Source of the DNA: Pseudomonadota bacterium
GTDB lineage: Bacteria; Pseudomonadota; Alphaproteobacteria; Acetobacterales; Acetobacteraceae
Direction of reading: 5' to 3'
DNA: 5,589 bases
Assembly (NCBI GenBank): GCA_021784255.1
Contig: JAJXSZ010000202.1
Location: 1-5,589 of the forward strand
Shown here: one piece after another, positions 1 to 4,951 of the stretch
How positions within the stretch are numbered: position 1 is the stretch's first letter
Layout: every line of letters starts with the position of its first letter
Notes under the pieces: model-generated
The model's input: only the letters and a program-made list of their open reading frames with translations
What the model was told of the DNA's origin: nothing
Database searches by the model: none
Made by a program: the position numbers and the translations under genes

Positions 1-384
1 CAGGATGGAGAGCGAGCCGGTTTCCTCGCCGCGGGCGCGCAACAGGCGCACCAGCGCCGGGTCGTCGAGCGCGGGGCGGCTGTCGGGCAGGCAGGCGAGC
101 GTGGTGATGCCGCCGGCGGCGGCGGCCGCGGCGGCGGAGGCGATGGTCTCGCGGTATTCGTAGCCGGGCTCGCCGAGCTGCACGCGCATGTCGACGAGGC
201 CCGGGCACAGCACCGCGCCGTGGCCATCGACCACGGTGGCGCCGTCGGGCCGGCCGAGCGCGGCGCCGAGCTCGGCGATGCGCCCGCCGCGGATCAGCAG
301 CGCGCCCGGGGTGTCGAGGCCCGTAGCGGGGTCGATGAGGCGGACTCGCTCGATCAGCGTGTCCGGGGCGTGCGGCTCAGGCAT
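1..384 (-). CDS. pyrC: Dihydroorotase-like protein (PyrC family), N-terminal 128 residues, probably non-catalytic
   Basis: This is the N-terminal part of an amidohydrolase-superfamily protein of the dihydroorotase family; the rest lies beyond base 1. Seen: a small beta-rich N-terminal segment (residues 1-58), then the family hallmark PGLVD at 61-65, GEPG at 71-74, YRET at 77-80 and AAAAGGITT at 87-95. Dihydroorotases normally have D-x-H-x-H-x-R-E-P-G here, where the two His bind zinc and the Arg binds the dihydroorotate carboxylate. In this protein those positions are Arg67, Gln69 and Gly71, and the usual Asn of the MPNT motif is Asp101. From family knowledge, proteins with these losses (PyrC' of Pseudomonas) cannot hydrolyse dihydroorotate but are needed for assembly of the ATCase complex. 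I infer the same role here. The ATG at 384 overlaps the end of pyrB by 8 nt with no clear ribosome binding site, so translation is probably coupled to pyrB. Residues 84-90 are an alanine run encoded by a GGC/GCC-rich stretch. Confidence 0.88.
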   Translation of the reverse strand, partial: MPEPHAPDTLIERVRLIDPATGLDTPGALLIRGGRIAELGAALGRPDGATVVDGHGAVLCPGLVDMRVQLGEPGYEYRETIASAAAAAAAGGITTLACLPDSRPALDDPALVRLLRARGEETGSLSIL

Positions 385-1315
385 TGCCGAGGGCGGCCCT
401 GGTCAGGCGGTCGAGCACGGCCATGCGCACCGCGACCCCCATCTCCACCTGCTCGCGGATGACGCTGCGGATCGGGTCGTCGGCGACGTCGCTGGCGATC
501 TCGACGCCGCGGTTCATCGGCCCGGGGTGCATCACCAGGGCGTGCGGCGCGGCCAGCGCCAGCTTCGCCTCGTCGAGGCCGTAGAAGCGGAAGAACTCGC
601 GCGCGCTGGGCACCAGCCCCTTGGCCATGCGCTCCTTCTGCAGCCGCAGCATCATCACCACATCGACCCCGGCGAGCCCGGCCGCCATGTCGTGGAACAC
701 CGTGACGCCGAGGCGCTCGATGGCGCTCGGCAGCAGCGTGGGCGGGCCGACGAGGCGCACCGATGCTCCCATCCCGGTGAGCAGGTGGATGTTCGAGCGG
801 GCGACGCGGCTGTGCATGATGTCGCCGCAGATGGCGACGGTGAGGCCCTCGATGCGGCCGCGGCGGCGGCGGATGGTGAGCGCGTCGAGCAGCGCCTGGG
901 TCGGGTGCTCGTGCGTGCCGTCGCCGGCGTTGACGACGCTGGCCTCGACCTTCTGCGCCAGCAGGTGCGGTGCGCCGGACTGGTCGTGGCGGACCACCAG
1001 CAGGTCGCAGTGCATGGCATTCAGCGTCGCCGCGGTGTCGAGCAGGGTCTCGCCCTTGTTCACCGAGGAGGTGGAGACGCTCATGTTCAGCACGTCGGCG
1101 CCGAGGCGCTTGCCGGCCAACTCGAAACTCGTGCGTGTACGCGTTGAATCTTCGAAAAAAAGATTGATCAGCGTGCGCCCGCGCAGGAGGTCGCGGGGGG
1201 TCTTGCCGGTGCGGTTGAGCAGCACGTAGCTCTCGGCGAGATCGAGTAGCGCGTCGATCTCCGGTCGCTCCATGCCCTGGATCTGGAGCAGGTGGCGGCG
1301 CGGCGCCGGGGCCAT
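377..1315 (-). CDS. pyrB: Aspartate carbamoyltransferase catalytic subunit
   Basis: It catalyses carbamoyl phosphate + L-aspartate to N-carbamoyl-L-aspartate, the committed step of cytosolic pyrimidine synthesis. The 312-residue protein has the usual length of a catalytic chain. Seen: the carbamoyl-phosphate loop S57-T58-R59-T60 within FFEDSTRTRTSFE, the active-site lysine K87 in NKGET, R109, H137-PTQ-ALLD (residues 137-144), the HSRVARSN segment with R170, R224 followed by Gln226 (LRLQ), and HPGPMNRG at 263-270. All expected catalytic residues appear present. I chose the ATG at 1315 because the conserved N-terminus (RRHLLQIQGM) begins right after it and it sits 4 nt past the bamE stop. An in-frame ATG at 1399 would add 28 Arg/Ala-rich residues inside bamE and is unlikely. 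No good Shine-Dalgarno precedes 1315, so coupling to bamE translation is likely. The gene is followed by the pyrC-like gene with an 8-nt overlap, which fits a PyrB-PyrC' holoenzyme. No pyrI-type regulatory subunit is visible. Confidence 0.97.
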   Translation of the reverse strand: MAPAPRRHLLQIQGMERPEIDALLDLAESYVLLNRTGKTPRDLLRGRTLINLFFEDSTRTRTSFELAGKRLGADVLNMSVSTSSVNKGETLLDTAATLNAMHCDLLVVRHDQSGAPHLLAQKVEASVVNAGDGTHEHPTQALLDALTIRRRRGRIEGLTVAICGDIMHSRVARSNIHLLTGMGASVRLVGPPTLLPSAIERLGVTVFHDMAAGLAGVDVVMMLRLQKERMAKGLVPSAREFFRFYGLDEAKLALAAPHALVMHPGPMNRGVEIASDVADDPIRSVIREQVEMGVAVRMAVLDRLTRAALGNA

Positions 1316-1319
1316 GGCG

Positions 1320-1817
1320 TCAGTAGTTGCCGCTGCTGGGCGCGCCGCTACCCGGCGCCTGGCTGGTGTTGCCCGGCGTCGCCGAGTAGCGGCCGACATT
1401 GCCGAGAATCTGCTGCAGGATGTTGGGCGTCCGGCCCGGCGAGGGGGTGGTGCGCGCGATCATCGGCGCCGGCAGCGCGTTCCTGCGGTCCTTCTGCTCG
1501 ATCTTTTCCAGCACCCCGGCGCGGTTGAAGGACAGGACGACGACTTCCTGTTTCTTCACGGCCTGGAAGCCGGCGATCTGCGGCTTGGTGATCTGGCCGA
1601 TGTAGAACCAGGTGTTGGTATCGAAATTGTCCTTCGCCGTCGGCGAGCCGAGCAGGGCGGTGGCGTCGGCCTCGGTCGAGGTGCCGGGGACCAACTGCTT
1701 GAGCTGGTCCTGGGCCACAAGATTGCCGCGGACCTGCGGCTCGTACGACCAGAATCCGGGGGCGCAGCCGGCAAGCAGCAGGGCGAGCGCGAGAGCTGGG
1801 ACGTGGCGGCAGCGCAT
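1320..1817 (-). CDS. bamE: Outer membrane protein assembly factor BamE (SmpA/OmlA family lipoprotein)
   Basis: This is a 165-residue lipoprotein, a periplasm-facing accessory subunit of the BAM complex that folds beta-barrel proteins into the outer membrane. Seen: a signal peptide at residues 1-17 ending in the lipobox L-A-G-Cys18, where diacylglyceryl attachment and cleavage are expected. A SmpA/OmlA-type domain follows at about 26-110, with RGN at 30-32, L40-x-x-LVPG-T, the DATALLGSPT helix-turn, DTNTWFYIG at 66-74, and a beta strand EVVVLSFN followed by GVLEKIE. The last ~50 residues are rich in Pro, Gly, Ser and Asn; within them LQQILGNVGRY resembles a tail that I recall from alphaproteobacterial BamE proteins. 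The ATG at 1817 is the start that gives a proper signal peptide; GGGA lies 13 nt upstream. The gene is first in a minus-strand run with pyrB and pyrC and is divergent from the cytochrome bc1 chaperone gene. Confidence 0.93.
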   Translation of the reverse strand: MRCRHVPALALALLLAGCAPGFWSYEPQVRGNLVAQDQLKQLVPGTSTEADATALLGSPTAKDNFDTNTWFYIGQITKPQIAGFQAVKKQEVVVLSFNRAGVLEKIEQKDRRNALPAPMIARTTPSPGRTPNILQQILGNVGRYSATPGNTSQAPGSGAPSSGNY

Positions 1818-1997
1818 GGCGGCGATGCGCTCCCATGCCGGGCCGGTGCCTGTCAATGACCGCGACGAGAAAGCTGCATGGCGCCGCCGTCCTGGCCGCC
1901 TGATCCGCCCCCGTGGCGCCGCGCGCGGCGCCGGCCGGTTGTCGCCTCTCAGCCTCCCCCCCTTGGCCCGCCGGCGAGCCCGTGCGATGTCCGCGCC
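1818..1997. promoter_or_regulatory. Divergent intergenic region between bamE and the bc1 chaperone gene
   Basis: This 180-bp stretch should carry the promoters for both the bamE-pyrB-pyrC run and the chaperone-dehydrogenase-TPR run. It is very GC-rich, and the plus-strand half is dominated by C runs. The only promoter-like word is TTGACA on the minus strand at 1856-1851. No acceptable -10 hexamer lies 16-18 nt downstream of it, and it would start transcription almost on top of the bamE ATG. The regulatory role is inferred from gene orientation only; no specific site is defined. Confidence 0.35.
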
Positions 1998-2543
1998 ATG
2001 CTGCCGCGCTGGATCCGCTCCCTGTTTCGCGCCCGCCCGCATCAGCGCGCGGGCCACACCCTCTATGTCGCCGCCGTCGCCGCGGCCCGCCGGCCGGTCT
2101 TCTATGCCGCGCTGGGCGTGCCGGACACGCTCGACGGGCGGTTCGACTGCATCGGCGCGCATGTCTTCCTGCTGATCCGCCAGCTCTGGAAGGCGCCGCC
2201 GCCGGGGCCGGTGCTCGGGCAGGTGGTGTTCGACGCCATGTTCGGCGACATGGACCGCAGCCTGCGCGAGCTGGGCGTCGGCGATCTCGGCGTGCCGAGA
2301 CGCAACCGGCGGATGTGGGAGGCGCTGCACGGCCGCGCGCTGGCCTATGGCGAGGCGCTGGACGCGGATGACGAACTGGCGCTGGAGGCGGCGGTCGCGC
2401 GCAATGTCTGGCGCGGGAAGGCGGCGGGCGACGGGCCGGCACGGCTCGCGCGCTACCTGCGCGCGGCGGACCGGGCGCTGGCGGCGCAGCAGGGGGAGCT
2501 GCTCGCCGGGCGGGTCACGTTCCCGCAACCGGAGGAGACGTGA
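1998..2543 (+). CDS. Ubiquinol-cytochrome c chaperone family protein (CBP3/UQCC1-like)
   Basis: This 181-residue protein belongs to the family of bacterial relatives of mitochondrial Cbp3/UQCC1, which help assemble the cytochrome bc1 complex by acting on cytochrome b. Seen: a basic N-terminus (LPRWIRSLFRARP), then ALYVAAVAAAR-like and FYAALGVPDTLDGRFD at 35-50, HVFLLIRQL at 55-63, and the strongest family block at about 78-117, containing FDAMFGDMDRSLRELGVGD followed by RRNRRMWEALHGRALAY. The C-terminal ~45 residues are helical, Ala/Arg-rich and less conserved. The start at 1998 is preferred because the family-like sequence begins there. An in-frame ATG at 1878 would add 40 Pro/Arg-rich residues of no recognisable type. 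No clear Shine-Dalgarno precedes 1998, so the start is less sure than the gene. The stop TGA at 2541-2543 overlaps the next start by one base. The protein lacks a signal peptide, consistent with a cytosolic or membrane-peripheral chaperone. Its role in this organism is inferred from family. Confidence 0.88.
   Translation: MLPRWIRSLFRARPHQRAGHTLYVAAVAAARRPVFYAALGVPDTLDGRFDCIGAHVFLLIRQLWKAPPPGPVLGQVVFDAMFGDMDRSLRELGVGDLGVPRRNRRMWEALHGRALAYGEALDADDELALEAAVARNVWRGKAAGDGPARLARYLRAADRALAAQQGELLAGRVTFPQPEET
2531..2537 (+). promoter_or_regulatory. Ribosome binding site GGAGGAG for the dehydrogenase gene
   Basis: This is a near-perfect Shine-Dalgarno inside the 3' end of the chaperone gene. Seven to eight bases separate its GGAGG core from the ATG at 2543, which fixes that ATG as the start instead of the GTG directly before it (2540). 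It suggests strong independent initiation in addition to coupling through the one-base stop/start overlap. Confidence 0.8.
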
Positions 2544-3454
2544 TGAGCGAGCGGCAGAACAGTCTTGCGGTCGGCTTCATCGGCATCGGCGCGATGGGCC
2601 GGCCGATGGCGGCGTGTCTGCGCCGGCACGGTTTCGCGCTCGGCGTGTTCGACGCGCACGCAGCGGTGGCGCGCGACTTCGCTGCGGCGCACGGCGCCAC
2701 CGCGCCGGCCGACCTCACGGCGCTGGCGCGCGGGGCCGGGGTGGTGATCACCATGCTGCCGACCAGCCGCGACGTCGCCGCGGTGCTCGAGGGCGGCATC
2801 CTGGCGGCACTCGCGCCGGGCGCGGTGGTGGTGGAGATGTCCTCGGGCGTGCCGGCCGAGACGCAGCGCCTGGCCGCGCTGGTGGCGGCGGCGGGGGGCA
2901 CGCTGGTCGATGCGCCGGTCTCGGGCGGGGTGGCGCGCGCGGAGACCGGGGAACTGGCGATCATGACCGGCGGCGACGCGGCGGCGCTGGCGCGCGTCCG
3001 CCCGGTGCTGGAGGCGATGGGCACGACGATCCTGCATTGCGGCGGCGTCGGTGCGGGGCAGGCGATGAAGGCGCTGAACAACCTGGTCTCGGCCGGCGGC
3101 TTTCTGATCGGCATCGAGGCGCTGCTGATCGGGCAACGTTTCGGACTCGATCCAGGCACGATGGTCGATGTGCTCAACGTCTCGTCGGGGATGAACAACT
3201 CGACGCGCGGCAAATTCCGCCAGCAGGTGCTGTCGCGGCGTTTCGCCTCGGGCTTCGGGCTCGACCTCATGGTCAAGGACGTGACGATCGCGCTCGGGCT
3301 GGGGCGCGAGACCGCCACGCCGGCGCCGTTCGCGGCGCTGTGCCGCGAGCTGTGGCTGGCGGCGCAGCAGCATCTGGGGCCGGGGCAGGATCACACCGCG
3401 CTGGCCAGGCTCTGCGAGACGCTGGCGGGCAGCGAGCTCAGCGAAGGCGGTTGA
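2543..3454 (+). CDS. NAD(P)-dependent beta-hydroxyacid dehydrogenase (3-hydroxyisobutyrate dehydrogenase family)
   Basis: This 303-residue protein has the full length of the family, which reversibly oxidises beta-hydroxyacids such as 3-hydroxyisobutyrate, tartronate semialdehyde/glycerate or related compounds using NAD(P). Seen: a Rossmann fold starting VGFIGIGAMG with glycines 14, 16 and 19; D37 at the end of beta-2, a position often linked with NAD preference; VVITMLPTS at 67-75; the substrate-binding signature DAPVSGGVARAETGELAIM at 123-141 followed by TGG; and the catalytic motif G172-x-x-x-K176-x-x-N179-N180. The helical C-terminal domain has GKFRQ at 223-227 and GFGLDLMVKD at 237-246, where K245-D246 contacts cofactor and substrate in relatives. 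All key residues are present, so it should be active, but the substrate cannot be told from these motifs. The stop of the upstream bc1 chaperone gene overlaps its ATG. Valine catabolism is one option, yet no other valine-pathway gene is in view, so I give no symbol. Confidence 0.93.
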   Translation: MSERQNSLAVGFIGIGAMGRPMAACLRRHGFALGVFDAHAAVARDFAAAHGATAPADLTALARGAGVVITMLPTSRDVAAVLEGGILAALAPGAVVVEMSSGVPAETQRLAALVAAAGGTLVDAPVSGGVARAETGELAIMTGGDAAALARVRPVLEAMGTTILHCGGVGAGQAMKALNNLVSAGGFLIGIEALLIGQRFGLDPGTMVDVLNVSSGMNNSTRGKFRQQVLSRRFASGFGLDLMVKDVTIALGLGRETATPAPFAALCRELWLAAQQHLGPGQDHTALARLCETLAGSELSEGG

Positions 3455-3486
3455 ATTCGTCCCCCCGCCGGCGGCAGGATCGGCGC

Positions 3487-4050
3487 ATGCGCGGGCGGTT
3501 CCTGATCGCTGTCGCCGTGGCGCTGGGGTTGGCCGGCGCGGCGCTGGCGCGGGCGCAGGATGCCGCGCCGGCGGCGCGGATCGCGGCGCTGCTGCAGGCG
3601 CTCAGGGCAGCACCGGACGAGAGTGTCGCCGGCGTGATCGAGCAGCGCCTGCGGCTGCTCTGGGCCGAGGCGGGCTCGCCGGCCGCGGTGCTGCTGCAGG
3701 CGCGCGGCATGCGCGACCTGGTGAACCACGCCGACCGCGACGCGATGCGCGCCTTCGACGCCGCGCTGGTGATCGACCCTGCCTATGCCGCCGGCTATGC
3801 CGACCGCGCCGTGGCGCGCTGGCGGAGCGGCGATGTCGGCGGGGCGATCGGCGACATCGAGGCGGCGCTGCAGCACGACCCGCGCCTGTTCGTGGTGTTC
3901 GACACGCTCTCGCGCATCGCCGAGTCGCGCGGCGACTGGGCGGCGGCGCTGCTGGCCTGGCGCCGCTACGCCGCCGCCGACCCCAGGGGTCTGGGCGTCC
4001 AGGCACGGCTGCGCCGGCTCGAGAGCAAGGCGCGGGGCGAGAAGTCCTGA
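3487..4050 (+). CDS. Exported tetratricopeptide-repeat protein of unknown function
   Basis: This 187-residue protein has a clear N-terminal signal peptide: MRGR, then a hydrophobic core at residues 5-20, then a likely cleavage after A21-R22-A23 before QDAAP. It is therefore probably periplasmic. There is no lipobox cysteine and no cysteine anywhere in the protein. Residues 30-62 form an amphipathic helical region. Residues about 65-166 read as two to three degenerate TPR units. The best ends in AMRAFDAALVIDP followed by AAGYADRAVARWRSGDVGGA and IGDIEAALQHDP, and a third unit covers VFDTLSRIAESRGDWAAALLAWRRYAAADP. TPRs bind other proteins; the partner is unknown. AGGA at 3476-3479, 7 nt before the ATG, supports this start. 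The gene starts 32 nt after the dehydrogenase stop, so co-transcription is likely. The same frame stays open leftward to about 2347, but that part is only a shadow of the upstream genes. Its C-terminus is Arg/Lys-rich. Confidence 0.85.
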   Translation: MRGRFLIAVAVALGLAGAALARAQDAAPAARIAALLQALRAAPDESVAGVIEQRLRLLWAEAGSPAAVLLQARGMRDLVNHADRDAMRAFDAALVIDPAYAAGYADRAVARWRSGDVGGAIGDIEAALQHDPRLFVVFDTLSRIAESRGDWAAALLAWRRYAAADPRGLGVQARLRRLESKARGEKS

Positions 4051-4063
4051 CCGGCCGCGCCGG
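4051..4063. terminator. Possible short bidirectional hairpin between convergent genes
   Basis: CCGGC-CGC-GCCGG forms a 5-bp GC stem with a 3-nt loop in the 19-nt gap between the convergent TPR and PEP-CTERM stop codons. A second weak pairing, GCGCG (4063-4067) with CGCGC (4075-4079), overlaps the end of the PEP-CTERM gene. No T tract follows on either strand, so intrinsic termination is doubtful. The position between convergent genes is the main argument. Confidence 0.25.
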
Positions 4064-4069
4064 CGCGTG

Positions 4070-4756
4070 TCAGGCGCGCTGGCGACGCTTCCTGGCGGCG
4101 AGGCCGAGCCCGGCGAGGCCGGCGCCGAGCAGCGCGAAGGAGGCGGGTTCCGGCACCGGTTGGGTCACTGCAGAGCCGGCGGTGATCGCCATCTGGTAGG
4201 CGCTGCCCTCGGCGAGATTGGGCACGCCACCGCCGATGTCGTAGTATTCGCCGAGCACGCCGGTATCGGCGCCGCTGGGCGGGGCATAGTTCCATTCCGC
4301 CGAACCCGCGGCGATGTTAATCTGGTCCGATTGGAGCAAATTCGGGGAAAGCTCGATCCAGTACCGGGTGTTGGCGGCGAGCGAAATTCCCGGGCTCACG
4401 GAAAGATCGACCGTGGTCGGGCTGGTGCCGAGGCTGCTGTCGAGAATGTTTCCCAGCGTATCGAGCTGGGCTCCTGGTGACGCCGCGTTATCCGCCAGCA
4501 GGTAGACCAAGGTCGCGCCGCCGTCGGCGGGGGTCGTCGCGTCGAGGAGCAGTTTCAGGTCGGTGAAGGTGACGGCCGACGAGCCGGTGGAGAAAGACTG
4601 CGCGAGCGTGGTGTTGGACGCGACCGAATCCGCGCCGGTCGGCGTGTCGCCGAGGTTGTTGAACAGGGTCACCGTGGTGGCGCGGGCGGCCGGGGCGACG
4701 GCGAGCGCGGCGAGGCACGCGAGGCCCGCGAGGGCGGTGTGGAGAGCGGGCTTCAT
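4070..4756 (-). CDS. Exported PEP-CTERM sorting-domain protein, probably choice-of-anchor R type
   Basis: This 228-residue secreted protein has three parts. Residues 1-26 are a Sec signal peptide with likely cleavage after A24-R25-A26. Residues 27-200 are a beta-rich domain: it opens with TTVTLFNNLG, continues with LAQSFSTGSS and FTDLKLLLDA, and has TRYWIEL at 130-136 and YQMAITAGS near its end. I recognise this layout as that of choice-of-anchor R proteins, from memory and not by search. Residues 201-228 are a textbook PEP-CTERM tail: VPEPASFALL, a hydrophobic helix, then basic RKRRQRA at the very end. In known systems an exosortase in the inner membrane cleaves at the PEP motif and the protein goes to the surface or matrix alongside exopolysaccharide. 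The mature protein has no cysteine and is rich in Ser, Thr, Ala and Asn. The ATG at 4756 follows AGGAGG at 11 nt; an ORF extension to 4873 would bury the signal peptide and is rejected. The gene appears monocistronic and is visibly less GC-rich than its neighbours. Confidence 0.92.
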   Translation of the reverse strand: MKPALHTALAGLACLAALAVAPAARATTVTLFNNLGDTPTGADSVASNTTLAQSFSTGSSAVTFTDLKLLLDATTPADGGATLVYLLADNAASPGAQLDTLGNILDSSLGTSPTTVDLSVSPGISLAANTRYWIELSPNLLQSDQINIAAGSAEWNYAPPSGADTGVLGEYYDIGGGVPNLAEGSAYQMAITAGSAVTQPVPEPASFALLGAGLAGLGLAARKRRQRA

Positions 4757-4767
4757 GATGCGGGAAA

Positions 4768-4773
4768 CCTCCT
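4768..4773 (-). promoter_or_regulatory. Ribosome binding site AGGAGG for the PEP-CTERM gene
   Basis: On the minus strand AGGAGG (4773 down to 4768) lies 11 nt before the ATG at 4756. It supports the start that puts the signal peptide at the N-terminus. Confidence 0.7.
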
Positions 4774-4936
4774 GCTTTTCCTGAGGCGGCCTGGCTTGGC
4801 GGTCCGGCACCGTCTCGCTCGTATCATTTTTGATAAGTTTTGTTAGTTTGGCGGATCCTTGCGCCGTTGTCATCCCCCATTCACCGCTTTCATTCCGATC
4901 CTGGCGGCGGTGGCGTCACGGGGATAAAACCGCGCC

Positions 4937-4944
4937 AGGGAGGA
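4937..4944 (+). promoter_or_regulatory. Ribosome binding site AGGGAGGA for the acyl-CoA synthetase gene
   Basis: This strong Shine-Dalgarno has its GGAGG core ending 8 nt before the ATG at 4952. It fixes that codon as the start. Confidence 0.75.
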
Positions 4945-4951
4945 CACGACG

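Larger units (their letters stand above)
4757..4951. promoter_or_regulatory. Divergent intergenic region with AT-rich island and TATCA-TTTT-TGATA palindrome
   Basis: This 195-bp region separates the PEP-CTERM gene (minus) from the acyl-CoA synthetase gene (plus) and should hold both promoters. From about 4818 to 4849 the sequence turns sharply AT-rich, against a GC-rich background. Within it TATCA (4822-4826), TTTT (4827-4830) and TGATA (4831-4835) form a perfect 5-bp inverted repeat with a 4-nt spacer. It could be an operator, a curved or easily melted promoter segment, or a small hairpin. I could not place a convincing -35/-10 pair on either strand. Confidence 0.45.

Noticed and set aside
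1316..1399. N-terminal extension of pyrB to an in-frame ATG at 1399
   Set aside because: It would overlap the bamE 3' end by about 80 nt and add 28 Arg/Ala-rich residues unlike any ATCase N-terminus; the ATG at 1315 gives the normal family length.
1851..1856. Perfect TTGACA (-35-like) on the minus strand upstream of bamE
   Set aside because: At 16-18 nt spacing the next hexamer is G-rich with no -10 likeness, and transcription would begin within a few bases of the bamE ATG, losing the ribosome binding site.
1878..1997. 40-residue extension of the bc1 chaperone to an ATG at 1878
   Set aside because: The extra residues are Pro/Arg-rich with no family resemblance, and they occupy the divergent promoter region. 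It is not fully excluded, since neither start has a strong ribosome binding site.
2453..3394. Long minus-strand open frames opposite the dehydrogenase gene
   Set aside because: They are antisense shadows typical of very GC-rich DNA, rich in Arg/His/Ala/Pro with no family features; the plus-strand gene explains the region.
2347..3486. Long open plus-strand frame running into the TPR gene
   Set aside because: It overlaps the chaperone and dehydrogenase genes out of frame, is Arg/Gly-rich and has no recognisable domain; only the part from 3487 has a ribosome binding site, signal peptide and TPRs.
4849..4862. Sigma-54-like TGGCGGATCCTTGC on the plus strand upstream of the acyl-CoA synthetase
   Set aside because: The GG and GC elements are 9 nt apart and not the required 10, and a one-base change in spacing normally abolishes sigma-54 promoters.
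4757..4873. Extension of the PEP-CTERM protein to an ATG at 4873
   Set aside because: It would put 39 charged residues in front of the signal peptide and translate through the AGGAGG ribosome binding site.
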